DNA from: an uncultured Alphaproteobacteria bacterium
GTDB lineage: Bacteria > Pseudomonadota > Alphaproteobacteria > Rickettsiales > UBA1997
Reading direction: 5' to 3'
Length of the DNA: 39,183 nt
Assembly (NCBI GenBank): GCA_903937405.1
Contig: CAIZZE010000054.1
Location: 1-39,183 of the forward strand
Shown here: one piece after another, positions 8,611 to 17,100 of the stretch
How positions within the stretch are numbered: the first letter of the stretch is position 1
How the letters are laid out: every line of letters begins with the position of its first letter
Notes under the pieces: model-generated
Databases searched by the model: none
Told to the model about the DNA's origin: nothing
Seen by the model: only the letters and a program-made list of their open reading frames with translations
Made by a program: the position numbers and the translations under genes

Positions 8611-8823
8611 AAAGATCTCATGGACCCCGTCGTGAAGACGGGGTGACAATACTTTAGCATTGTCGGGGTGACAATACTTTAGCATTGTCGGGGTGACAAT
8701 ACTTTAGCATTGTCGGGGTGACAATACTTTAGCATCGTCGGGGTGACAATACTTTAGCATTGTCGGGGTGACAATACTTTAGCATCGTCACCCCGTCTTC
8801 ACGACGGGGTCCATGAGATCTTT
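8611..8823. repeat. Palindromic element with six central 25-bp tandem units
   Basis: A perfect 37-bp inverted repeat (8611-8647 and 8787-8823) encloses six head-to-tail 25-bp units at 8640-8789. Each unit starts GGGGTGACAATACTTTAGCA; units 4 and 6 differ by one T-to-C change. The arms are themselves self-complementary (ACCCCGTC, GTGAA, GACGGGGT). The first and last units overlap the arm ends, so an element with one unit would be 88 bp. It lies in the presumed nusB 5' leader, 12 bases before the ATG, and would be transcribed as a long hairpin. Similar GTCACCCC... palindromes are dispersed in many alphaproteobacteria; only this copy is in the window. Confidence 0.9.
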
Positions 8824-8836
8824 AAATAATTTTATA

Positions 8837-8865
8837 TTTTTAAATATTTAACCAATCTCTATCAA
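8837..8865 (-). promoter_or_regulatory. Candidate nusB-rimM promoter
   Basis: On the minus strand TTGATA (8860-8865) is followed after 17 bases by TAAAAA (8837-8842). Transcription would begin near 8830, so the whole palindromic element would lie in the nusB leader. The -35 box abuts that of the divergent carB promoter. Confidence 0.4.
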
Positions 8866-8894
8866 TTGACTTTTGTCGCCCGCGCTTTTTAAAT
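8866..8894 (+). promoter_or_regulatory. Candidate carB promoter
   Basis: TTGACT (8866-8871), a 17-base spacer and TTAAAT (8889-8894) fit a sigma-70 promoter. Transcription would start near 8901, about 36 bases before the carB ATG. It is back to back with the nusB promoter: the two -35 boxes touch. Confidence 0.45.
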
Positions 8895-8936
8895 GCAGCG
8901 GAATTTTTTTCACATCTTTTTCTTTACAAAAATCAA

Positions 8937-10589
8937 ATGCCTAAAAGAACAGACATTAAATCCATCCTCATCATCGGGGCTGGACCAATCGTTATCGGAC
9001 AAGCTTGCGAGTTTGACTATTCTGGAACTCAAGCTTGCAAAGCCTTGCGCGAAGAGGGTTACCGCGTGATTTTGATTAACTCAAATCCGGCAACAATCAT
9101 GACTGATCCCGATATTGCTGATCGTACATATATTGAGCCGATCAACGCCGTTATCGTTGAAGAAATTATCAGAAAAGAAAGACCAGATGCAATTTTGCCA
9201 ACAGTTGGCGGACAAACTGCGCTAAATTGTGCGATAGAATTAGCCAAAAAAGGTGTGCTTGAAAAATATAATGTCGAACTAATCGGCGCTTCAATTGAAG
9301 CGATTAACAAAGCCGAAGATCGCGCGCTTTTTCAAAAAGCGATGGATAAAATTGGTCTTGAAACCCCCAAAAACGCCATTGTTCACAATATGGAAGAAGC
9401 TTGGGAAGCGCTTAAAAAAGTTGGATTACCGGCAATCATTCGCCCATCTTTCACCATGGGCGGCGCCGGTGGAGGTGTTGCTTACAGTAAAGAAGAATAT
9501 CAACAAATCATTGAATATGGTTTAACAATTTCTCCAACCCATGAAGTGCTGATTGATGAATCAATCATTGGCTGGAAAGAATATGAAATGGAAGTTGTGC
9601 GCGACAAAAATGATAACACGATCATTATTTGCTCAATTGAAAATGTCGACCCGATGGGCGTACATACAGGAGATTCAATCACAGTTGCACCAGCGTTAAC
9701 TTTGACTGACAAAGAATATCAACGCATGCGCAACGCTTCAATTGCAGTGCTTCGCGAAATCGGTGTAGAAACTGGCGGATCAAATGTGCAATTCGCCGTA
9801 AATCCGGCTGATGGTCGCATGACGGTAATTGAAATGAATCCAAGAGTTTCGCGCTCTTCGGCGCTTGCTTCAAAAGCTACGGGTTTTCCAATTGCTAAAG
9901 TAGCCGCCAAATTAGCGGTTGGCTACACTCTCGATGAAATTAAAAATGACATCACAGGCGGCGCAACGCCAGCTTCGTTTGAACCGACAATTGATTATGT
10001 AATTACCAAAATCCCAAAATTCACTTTTGAAAAATTTAAAGGCAGTGACAATGTGCTTTCCAGCTCAATGAAATCAGTTGGCGAAGTTATGGGAATTGGG
10101 CGTTCATTCATTGAAAGTTTTCAAAAAGCCCTGCGTTCTTTGGAAGGAAATTTAAGTGGTTTAGATGAAATTGCGATTGCTTCAGAAGATCCAGAAATTC
10201 GTGTAAAAATTATCAAAGAAAAATTAAAAATCGCCGCTCCAAACAGATTATTATTGATCGCGCAAGCAATGCGCGAAGGAATTTCCTGTAAAGAAATCAA
10301 TCAAATCACTTCTTACGATCCATGGTTTTTAGAGCAGGTTTATTCAGTGATTTTGGTTGAAGCAAAAGTTCGCAAAGAAGGATTGCCAAAAAACCGCGAA
10401 GATTTTCTAAATTTGAAACATATGGGTTTTGCTGATAAACGTTTAGCAAAAATTACTGGTCAAACTGAAAAAGAAGTGCGGGAATTGCGTTGTGCTTTGG
10501 ATTTAAATCCAAGTTACAAGCGTGTAGATTCCTGTGCTGCTGAATTTGATTCAGTTACTTCTTACATGTATTCTACTTATGAAGAGTAA
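8937..10589 (+). CDS. carB: Carbamoyl-phosphate synthase large subunit, N-terminal half only
   Basis: CarB normally has about 1070 residues in two homologous halves. This frame has 550 and ends at YMYSTYEE, exactly where the N-terminal half (carboxyphosphate domain plus oligomerization domain) meets the C-terminal carbamoyl-phosphate domain. The N-terminal half looks intact: the start [20 protein letters not shown], the ATP-grasp [34 protein letters not shown], and the oligomerization segment ending in [12 protein letters not shown]. No trace of the second half follows in any frame; a prepilin-like gene starts 35 bases later, and no carA is present. Either a second gene elsewhere encodes the C-terminal half, as in some archaea and Aquifex with split CarB, or the gene is truncated. 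Sequence quality of the frame argues it is still under selection (inference). Confidence 0.88.
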   Translation: MPKRTDIKSILIIGAGPIVIGQACEFDYSGTQACKALREEGYRVILINSNPATIMTDPDIADRTYIEPINAVIVEEIIRKERPDAILPTVGGQTALNCAIELAKKGVLEKYNVELIGASIEAINKAEDRALFQKAMDKIGLETPKNAIVHNMEEAWEALKKVGLPAIIRPSFTMGGAGGGVAYSKEEYQQIIEYGLTISPTHEVLIDESIIGWKEYEMEVVRDKNDNTIIICSIENVDPMGVHTGDSITVAPALTLTDKEYQRMRNASIAVLREIGVETGGSNVQFAVNPADGRMTVIEMNPRVSRSSALASKATGFPIAKVAAKLAVGYTLDEIKNDITGGATPASFEPTIDYVITKIPKFTFEKFKGSDNVLSSSMKSVGEVMGIGRSFIESFQKALRSLEGNLSGLDEIAIASEDPEIRVKIIKEKLKIAAPNRLLLIAQAMREGISCKEINQITSYDPWFLEQVYSVILVEAKVRKEGLPKNREDFLNLKHMGFADKRLAKITGQTEKEVRELRCALDLNPSYKRVDSCAAEFDSVTSYMYSTYEE

Positions 10590-10624
10590 GTTAACAAAGT
10601 TCAATGGACTTTTTTTAAATTCAA

Positions 10625-12580
10625 ATGCAGTTAAAAAAACAAAAAGCTTTTTCTTTAATTGAGATTTCCATCGTAATTCTGATTGTCGGGATAATAATTT
10701 CCGGTGTAGTCGGTGGAAGCTTATTGGTAAAAAAATCCAAAATTGTTACAGCTCAATCTGCTACTCAATTATCTCCGATTAAAGCAATTCCAGACACTGC
10801 TTTATGGTTAGAAAGTTCTTTGGAAGATAGTTTCAAGAATTCCGAAACCAGCAGCGGTGATGCAGTTTCAGTTTGGTACGATCAAAAAAATTCTGTCAAT
10901 AAATCTAGTGTAGTTGCAGTTGGAAATGGCCCAACTTATTCCAACACCATTAATTATATTCATGCTGTAAAATTTTCGGGAAGCAGTTCGGATTATCTGC
11001 AAATTTCTGATGCCAGTTTTTTAAATAATTCTGATTATACGATTGTAATTTTAGAAAAACGCCAGAGCGCTACTGCCGGATATTTTATTGGCAATAGTGC
11101 TGTAGCAACTTCAAATCAAACTCTGGTTTTGGGATATAGCGCCGATCAACAAATAACTCACTCTCAAGGAAGTGATAATTCTTATAACTCTGCGATCAGT
11201 AGCTATTCTTCTTCAACTGATAATCCGAGAATTTTCACTTTCACATCTGATTCAACCCAAGGCAAAAAAACCTATATTAACGGATTATTAGCGGCACAAA
11301 GTGCCGACACAACGCAGCTCTCTGGAATTACCACTCTTGCAATCGGTAAAGGCTATACTGGCGAAATTGGTGAAATTGCTATTTTTACCAGAGCTTTAAA
11401 ATCTGATGAAAGAAAATATACCGAAGATTATTTAGGTAAAAAATTTGCTGCCAAAGTTAATAGAAATACCGTGGCAAGCGGCTCATGTGTTGGTGGTGTT
11501 ATAACCAATAATGGTTGCACCATGGATTGCGTAACTAGCGCAATAGCGGGATTAACTTCTCCGTCAATGGTATCAGACGGAGCAAGTAATGTAACCGGAA
11601 CTTGTGGTGGCACAGGATATGCTGCCGGAACTGTAACCTTAAGTTGTTCTAACGGATCTTTAACTTCCACTCCTTCAACTGGTTGTGCATGTGATACTGG
11701 CTACATCTCAGGAAGTGGAGGAAGTTGTGTTTCTCCAAGTAATTGCACAGTGAGTGTTGTTGGGGTTACAACTCCAGCTTCAGTGAATCATGGAACATCA
11801 GGAAACTTAACTTGTGGTGCTACCGGTTACACTGGAACAGTTGCTTACACTTGTAACAATGGTTCTTTGAATCTGACTGGGTCTTGTGCTTGTGTTACTG
11901 GTTACGCTGGATCGACTTGTAGCACTTGCGATACTGGGTATGTTGCCGGTGGTGGCGGAACTTGCGTACCGGTCACTTGCACAATTGATGCTGCGAGTGG
12001 ATTTGCTGCTAAAACTGGGCTGGCTTATGCATCAACTGCAACGACGATTTCTTCTCCTTGCCAAATTGGTTATACCGGATCTCCGACTTATACTTGTACA
12101 GCTTCGGGAGATGCTACAGTTTCTGGAACTTGTAATGCAATTACTTGTACTGCCGAAGCCGGAACTGGTTACGATGCTAAAACAGGTCTTGCCTATGCTG
12201 CTTCAGGAACAGGAAGTTTTTCTTGTGATGCATCTGGTTACGCTGGCACTAAAAATTATACCTGCACCGCAACTGGTGCAGCTACAATCACTGGAGGTAC
12301 TTGCGACCGCATATGGTGGACGCTTATGAGTACAACAGCTAAAGGAGGAAGTGATCTTTTTGGAAGCCGCCTCGCTACTAGTCCGATTGCATGCAGTAGT
12401 AGTTACAAGGGAAGATACGTTTTGATTCGTAGTACTTACACAGTAACATTCAGTGGTTCCTCCCTTAGCGCAACTTCTGCTTATGGTTGGTTAACCTCAT
12501 TTTGTTCTTCCGATAATTGCGGCGATGTTGTTAACATCCTTGGTGGTGGCTATTATAATGTTTATAGATGCGATCCATAA
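10625..12580 (+). CDS. Prepilin-like surface protein with LamG and Cys-rich repeats
   Basis: Protein of 651 residues. A type IV prepilin N-terminus, KQKA|FSLIEISIVILIVG, has the cleavage point after A8, Glu at mature position 5 and a hydrophobic helix. Position -1 is Ala instead of the usual Gly. Residues about 46-275 resemble a concanavalin/LamG jelly-roll (ALWLESS, VSVWYDQKNS, KTYINGLLA, GEIGEIAIFTRALKSDERK). Residues about 290-450 are Cys-, Gly- and Thr-rich with EGF-like spacing. Two similar repeats of about 52 residues follow (452-503 and 508-560, each with AKTGLAYA and YTCTA). A last Cys-containing domain spans 561-651. It is probably exported by a type IV pilus or type II-like system and acts as a minor pilin or adhesin (inference). 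A paralogue begins at the right end of the window. No pilus assembly genes are nearby. Confidence 0.75.
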   Translation: MQLKKQKAFSLIEISIVILIVGIIISGVVGGSLLVKKSKIVTAQSATQLSPIKAIPDTALWLESSLEDSFKNSETSSGDAVSVWYDQKNSVNKSSVVAVGNGPTYSNTINYIHAVKFSGSSSDYLQISDASFLNNSDYTIVILEKRQSATAGYFIGNSAVATSNQTLVLGYSADQQITHSQGSDNSYNSAISSYSSSTDNPRIFTFTSDSTQGKKTYINGLLAAQSADTTQLSGITTLAIGKGYTGEIGEIAIFTRALKSDERKYTEDYLGKKFAAKVNRNTVASGSCVGGVITNNGCTMDCVTSAIAGLTSPSMVSDGASNVTGTCGGTGYAAGTVTLSCSNGSLTSTPSTGCACDTGYISGSGGSCVSPSNCTVSVVGVTTPASVNHGTSGNLTCGATGYTGTVAYTCNNGSLNLTGSCACVTGYAGSTCSTCDTGYVAGGGGTCVPVTCTIDAASGFAAKTGLAYASTATTISSPCQIGYTGSPTYTCTASGDATVSGTCNAITCTAEAGTGYDAKTGLAYAASGTGSFSCDASGYAGTKNYTCTATGAATITGGTCDRIWWTLMSTTAKGGSDLFGSRLATSPIACSSSYKGRYVLIRSTYTVTFSGSSLSATSAYGWLTSFCSSDNCGDVVNILGGGYYNVYRCDP

Positions 12581-12597
12581 TGGGGCGAGTTCAATAA

Positions 12598-12654
12598 TCT
12601 AGAGCAACACTAATAAAAACTTTTAGCTCTGGCCAGGAGCTTTATTGCTCTAGA
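12598..12654. terminator. Hairpin after the prepilin-like gene
   Basis: TCTAGAGCAA (12598-12607) pairs with TTGCTCTAGA (12645-12654). Inside lies a second palindrome, AGCTCTGGCCAGGAGCT. It sits 18 bases after the stop codon and probably ends transcription, although no long T-run follows. Confidence 0.5.
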
Positions 12655-12699
12655 GGCAATGAAGATTTTATTAAAATTAATAATTAGCTAACAGTGTGT

Positions 12700-12745
12700 C
12701 TATAACCTTAAGTTGTTCTATTTGCCTCAAACTTCCTACTCTTCT
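12700..12745 (+). repeat. Degenerate copy of a pilin-gene repeat segment
   Basis: The 18 bases TAACCTTAAGTTGTTCTA at 12704-12721 are identical to 11634-11651 inside the prepilin-like gene. The following bases are also similar (AACTTCCTACTCTTC against AACTTCCACTCCTTC). It looks like a relic of a former Cys-rich repeat or of a second gene copy, now outside the coding frame. Confidence 0.45.
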
Positions 12746-12756
12746 GAATTAATTTT

Positions 12757-14016
12757 ATGAAATATCTTTCCTATAAATACGCTAAAAACAGCGATGAACT
12801 TTTTGTCGAAAATGTTGCTGTTGCAAAAATCGCAGCTGAAGTTGGAACGCCATTTTATTGCTATTCTAAAAAATCCTTAATCGAAAATTATCAAGCATTT
12901 TCTGACGCTTTTGATGAAGCAAAAATTACCGATTACAAAATCTGTTACGCCATAAAAGCCAATTTCAATATTCATTTAGTAAAAATCTTAAGCAGCCTCG
13001 GAGCTGGAATTGACGCGGTTTCAGCTGGTGAAGTTTTTCGCGCTTTAAAATCTGATATTGATCCAAAAAAAATCGTTTTCGCCGGAGTTGGAAAAACCGG
13101 CGAAGAAATGGAATATGCGTTAAAAAATGGCGTCGAAGAATTTTCGGTCGAATCAATCGCCGAAATGTTTTTGCTCAATGAAGTTGCGACTTCGCTGCAA
13201 ACCAAAGCCAAATTTTCTTTGCGTGTAAATCCAAATGTCGATGCCAAAACTCACGATAAAATTTCAACCGGCAGAAAAGGCGATAAATTCGGCGTTGATA
13301 TTGAAAAAGCGCAAGAAATTTATGCTCAAGCCGCCAAACTTCCGGGTCTTGAAATTTATGGCATCTCAACTCACATCGGTTCACAAATCACTAAGCTTGA
13401 GCCATTCAAACTGGCTTTTCAAAAATTACGTGAACTTTGCCTAACATTAAAAAATCAGGGCCATAAAATTTCTGCCCTCGATTTTGGCGGTGGAATTGGG
13501 ATTTTATATAAAAATGAAACCACGCTTTTAATTCACGAATATGCTGCGTTAATCAAAGAAATGACCAAAGATTTAAATGTTAAAATCACGATTGCACCAG
13601 GACGCGCAATGGTTGGAACGGCTGGAATTTTGGCAACAAAAGTGGTTTTTTTAAAAGAAACCGATGTTAAAAATTTTGTGATTATTGATGCCGCGATGAA
13701 TGATTTAATGCGTCCTGGGCTTTATGGTTCTTATCACGAAGTTTTGCCGGTAGTTAAAAAAAATGGCGCCAAAGCAGTTTATGATTTGGCTGGTCCGGTT
13801 TGTGAAAGCACTGATATTTTAGCTAATGCCAGAGAATTAGTTGATCCAAAGTCGGATGATTTATTCGTATTTTGCAGCGCCGGCGCTTATGGTTCATCAA
13901 TGTCGAACGAATATAATTGCCGCCCGATGATTCCGGAAGTTTTGGTTGATGGTGATGAGTTTAAAGTGATTCGCAAACGTCCGAGTTTTGAGGAAATGTT
14001 GCGGTTGGAGGAATAA
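12757..14016 (+). CDS. lysA: Diaminopimelate decarboxylase
   Basis: LysA, 419 residues, a fold-III PLP enzyme that decarboxylates meso-diaminopimelate to L-lysine, the last step of the DAP pathway. The PLP lysine is K67 in CYAIKAN. HIGSQI, the phosphate-binding DFGGGIGI, the IAPGRAMVG stretch and the substrate-binding GPVCESTDIL are all present, as is the C-terminal SAGAYGSSMSNEYNCRP. Length is normal. It stands alone between the prepilin-like gene and a palindromic element that separates it from the convergent addA. ATG start with no strong ribosome-binding site. The presence of lysA implies DAP synthesis, in keeping with a peptidoglycan-making cell. Confidence 0.95.
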   Translation: MKYLSYKYAKNSDELFVENVAVAKIAAEVGTPFYCYSKKSLIENYQAFSDAFDEAKITDYKICYAIKANFNIHLVKILSSLGAGIDAVSAGEVFRALKSDIDPKKIVFAGVGKTGEEMEYALKNGVEEFSVESIAEMFLLNEVATSLQTKAKFSLRVNPNVDAKTHDKISTGRKGDKFGVDIEKAQEIYAQAAKLPGLEIYGISTHIGSQITKLEPFKLAFQKLRELCLTLKNQGHKISALDFGGGIGILYKNETTLLIHEYAALIKEMTKDLNVKITIAPGRAMVGTAGILATKVVFLKETDVKNFVIIDAAMNDLMRPGLYGSYHEVLPVVKKNGAKAVYDLAGPVCESTDILANARELVDPKSDDLFVFCSAGAYGSSMSNEYNCRPMIPEVLVDGDEFKVIRKRPSFEEMLRLEE

Positions 14017-14039
14017 TAAAATTTGAGTTTGATTGAGTG

Positions 14040-14125
14040 CTATAGATCCTGAAACAAGTTCAGGATGACGGGATTTGTTAGATCTTTCATCCATCGTCAT
14101 CCTGAACTTGTTTCAGGATCTATAG
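14040..14125. repeat. Palindromic element, intergenic copy
   Basis: A perfect 31-bp inverted repeat (14040-14070 and 14095-14125) has a 24-base spacer. The core arms begin GATCCTGAAACAAGTTCAGG, the same family found inside addA (twice) and sdhA. From GATCC to GGATC it is 76 bp, not a multiple of three, unlike the coding copies. It lies between the convergent lysA and addA and may act as a terminator in both directions. Confidence 0.9.
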
Positions 14126-14143
14126 ATTTTCATCACACATAAC

Positions 14144-17100
14144 CTACAAAATATTTAGCTGCAAAAACCCCGTCCAAAAAATCGCAATCTTAATTTCTTT
14201 GCCAACATAAATTCCTTCCACCAATTTTTTATAGCCATTCAACTGCCTTAAATATTGATCCGGCACCACATCTGGCAAGATTTCGTCAGATTTATAATCA
14301 ACAATTAAAACCTCATTTTCTTTTTCTACCAACAAATCAATCCGCTTTAAATTTTTTTGCCCAACAATATCAACTTCGCATCTTACTTTTCCTGAAAATA
14401 ATTTTTCAAAATGCTGTGAATCAATGAAAGCAGCAAGATCTTGTTGAATTTTGTTTTTTTCTCTTTCGCTTAAAAACTCTTCTTTCTCAATAATTTTTTT
14501 AGCAATTTCTTGCAGCCAATTTTTATCTTCAGCAGAATTTTTTCCAATTACTTCAAAAATTTTATGAACTAACCGACCTTTGATTTGCGAAGGTTTAATT
14601 TGATTTTGAGCAATAGATCCTGAATCAAGTTCAGGATGACGATGCGAGAATTTTAGAGATAAACTCACCTCTTTCTCCGCGTCATCCCGAACTTGTTTTG
14701 GGATCTTTCTCGCCGACGAATCTTCAATTTCAGCCATTTTCAAAAACTCTCCCAACTCTAAAATTTCTGCGCCAGTAACCGAATTTTTTACAATCTCATA
14801 CCAACATTCTGGATCTTTCGCTTTACCAAAACTGCCGACATATAATTCATTCTCCGCCCGCGTCATTGCTACATAAAGCAACCTTAAATATTCCTCTTTC
14901 GCTTCAAGTAATTTGCAAGCGCGATGTTTTTTTAACAGCAAATTTTCATCTTCTTTTTTGCGACACCAAACTGGAATTTTATCTTCGCCAAATTCAATCC
15001 AAGAAATTTCTTCTTTCGCCGAAAGCAATTGATTAAAATTATAGGAACAATCCGGAATCATGACAATCTTGGCTTGCAAACCTTTCGCCGAATGAATTGT
15101 TGTAATTTTTACACGATCATTTTCATCGGAAGAAAGTGAAATTTCAAAATCGAGCTTTTCAATAAATTCCAAATATTTTTGTAAATTCGGTGAAAAATTC
15201 TGGCAAAAATCAAAAACACTTAAAAGTAATTTATCCAGTATTTCCAAGTTCTCATGACCAAAAGTAGCGAGGAAATTTTGTTGGTGATTTTTTTGATGAA
15301 GTAAAAAATAAAAAAATTCAAAACAATTTAATTGCTGTGATTTTGTAATTAATTCATCGAGATTATTTTTAATTTCTCTAAATTTTTCTAATTGCCCCAA
15401 ACTATTGAAAATAGTGGTTTCATGCTCATTTTTAAATTGACAGATTTCAAATAATTCTTCTTCAGAAATGGCAAAAATCGGTGATTTTAACAAGCAGGCT
15501 AAATTCAAATCATCATGCGGTAAAAGCACAAATTTTGCGGCGGCAAGCAAATCCTGAATTAAAATATTTTCGCTGAATTTTATTTTGCTGACAGAGGTAA
15601 AAGGAATTTGATATTGGTGAAAAAACTTCGCCAAAGCCTTGTCAAAACCGTTGGTGCGATTGCGAAGCAAAATCATGAAATCGCCGTAATTAGCCAATTT
15701 AGAATCAACTCTTAAGTGAATTTTACGCGCAATAATTTCGGCTAAAATTTCTCCTTCTTCCTGCTCTTCATCTTTAGAAAAATCTATTTTCCACTCAAAA
15801 CTAATTTCTTTTTTTTCGGTTTTTTCTTTTTGAATCTGCGGCCAAATTTCTACTTTCCCTAAACCTTCACGAATCGGCTTGTGCGCTTGAAACTCAGATA
15901 CTTTACTAATTGCTTTTTTGCGTTCTTCTTTAGAAAAAACATCATCAACCGCTTGTAAAATTTTTGCTTGCGAACGAAAAGAATTATTCAATTCAATTTT
16001 CTTCAAATTGCTTCCCAGCTTTTCTGCAAAATGAGCAAAAATTTCAGCGCTGATATTTGGCTCCGCGCCTTGAAAACTATAAATCGATTGTTTTTCGTCA
16101 CCAACAATAAAAATGCTGCGACTTTTATTTGATGAGCTCAAGCCCGTAAAAAAATCTTCACTCAAAGCTTTGATAATATTCCATTGTTGGTGATTGGTAT
16201 CTTGCGATTCATCAATCAAAATATGGTCAAAACTGCTATCCATTTTTAATTTTACCCAATTAGAAAAATCGGGATTTGCCAAGAGCCGATTGGTTTCAAC
16301 GATTAGATCATTATAATCGAGAACGGAATTTTGTTTTTTTAGTTGCGAATAATTTTCCAAAATATGATCAACAAAACGCAAGAGCAGGGCGCTGTCATTG
16401 GCAATTTTTAAGGAATTTAACTGGTCGGAAAAATTATTAATTAATTGGCAACAATCACTAAAAATGCTGGTTAATTCAAGGTTTGCGGCGATGTTTTTGC
16501 TCAGTTTGCGGGGATTTCCTTCTTGGGTGAAAAAAGCTAATTTGTAATCAGGAAAATTTTCTAAAATAAGATTATTGAGAAATTTTCGAATTGCGGTTGC
16601 GAGTTTGCTGTTGGTTACGAGTCCGCTATTTTCTAGCTCCAAAGCCAATTTTAGATGAGCTTGGTGATTAATTTGAGCAGCGAATTTTTGGAAAATGATA
16701 GATCCTGAAACAAGTTCAGGATGACGGAGTGAGGGTTGAGTTTGATGCTGAACATTTACCGCATCGTCATCCAGATCATTCCCCACATCTTCATCCAGAT
16801 CATTCCCCACATCTTCATCCAGATCATTCCCCACATCGTCATCCAGATCATTCCCCACATCTTCATCCAGATCATTCCCCACATCTTCATCCAGATCATT
16901 CCCCACATCGTCATCCTGAACTTGTTTCAGGATCTGTTTGCTTGAACTCCCTTCATTGCTAACTCCAAAATTCTTAAAAATTTTGGCGATAATATTTTCA
17001 ATTCCAAAAAATTTTTCCTTCAAAGAATTAAGCTGCTCTTTCTTGTTTAAAAGATTAGCCACCAATCCTGAAAAACTTTCCTCATGCAATTTGGCATTGG

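Noticed and set aside
8599-8685. Longer N-terminus for NusB
   Set aside because: The added residues only translate the palindromic repeat; the MSKNTKKAP start at 8598 gives the usual NusB length.
8640-8789. Possible CRISPR array
   Set aside because: The units are directly adjacent with no unique spacers and are enclosed by a perfect palindrome.
16729-16962. Plus-strand open frames with His/Pro/Asp repeats or Ile/Pro repeats
   Set aside because: They are the antisense of the 24-bp tandem repeat in addA; the open frames follow from the repeat having a length divisible by three.
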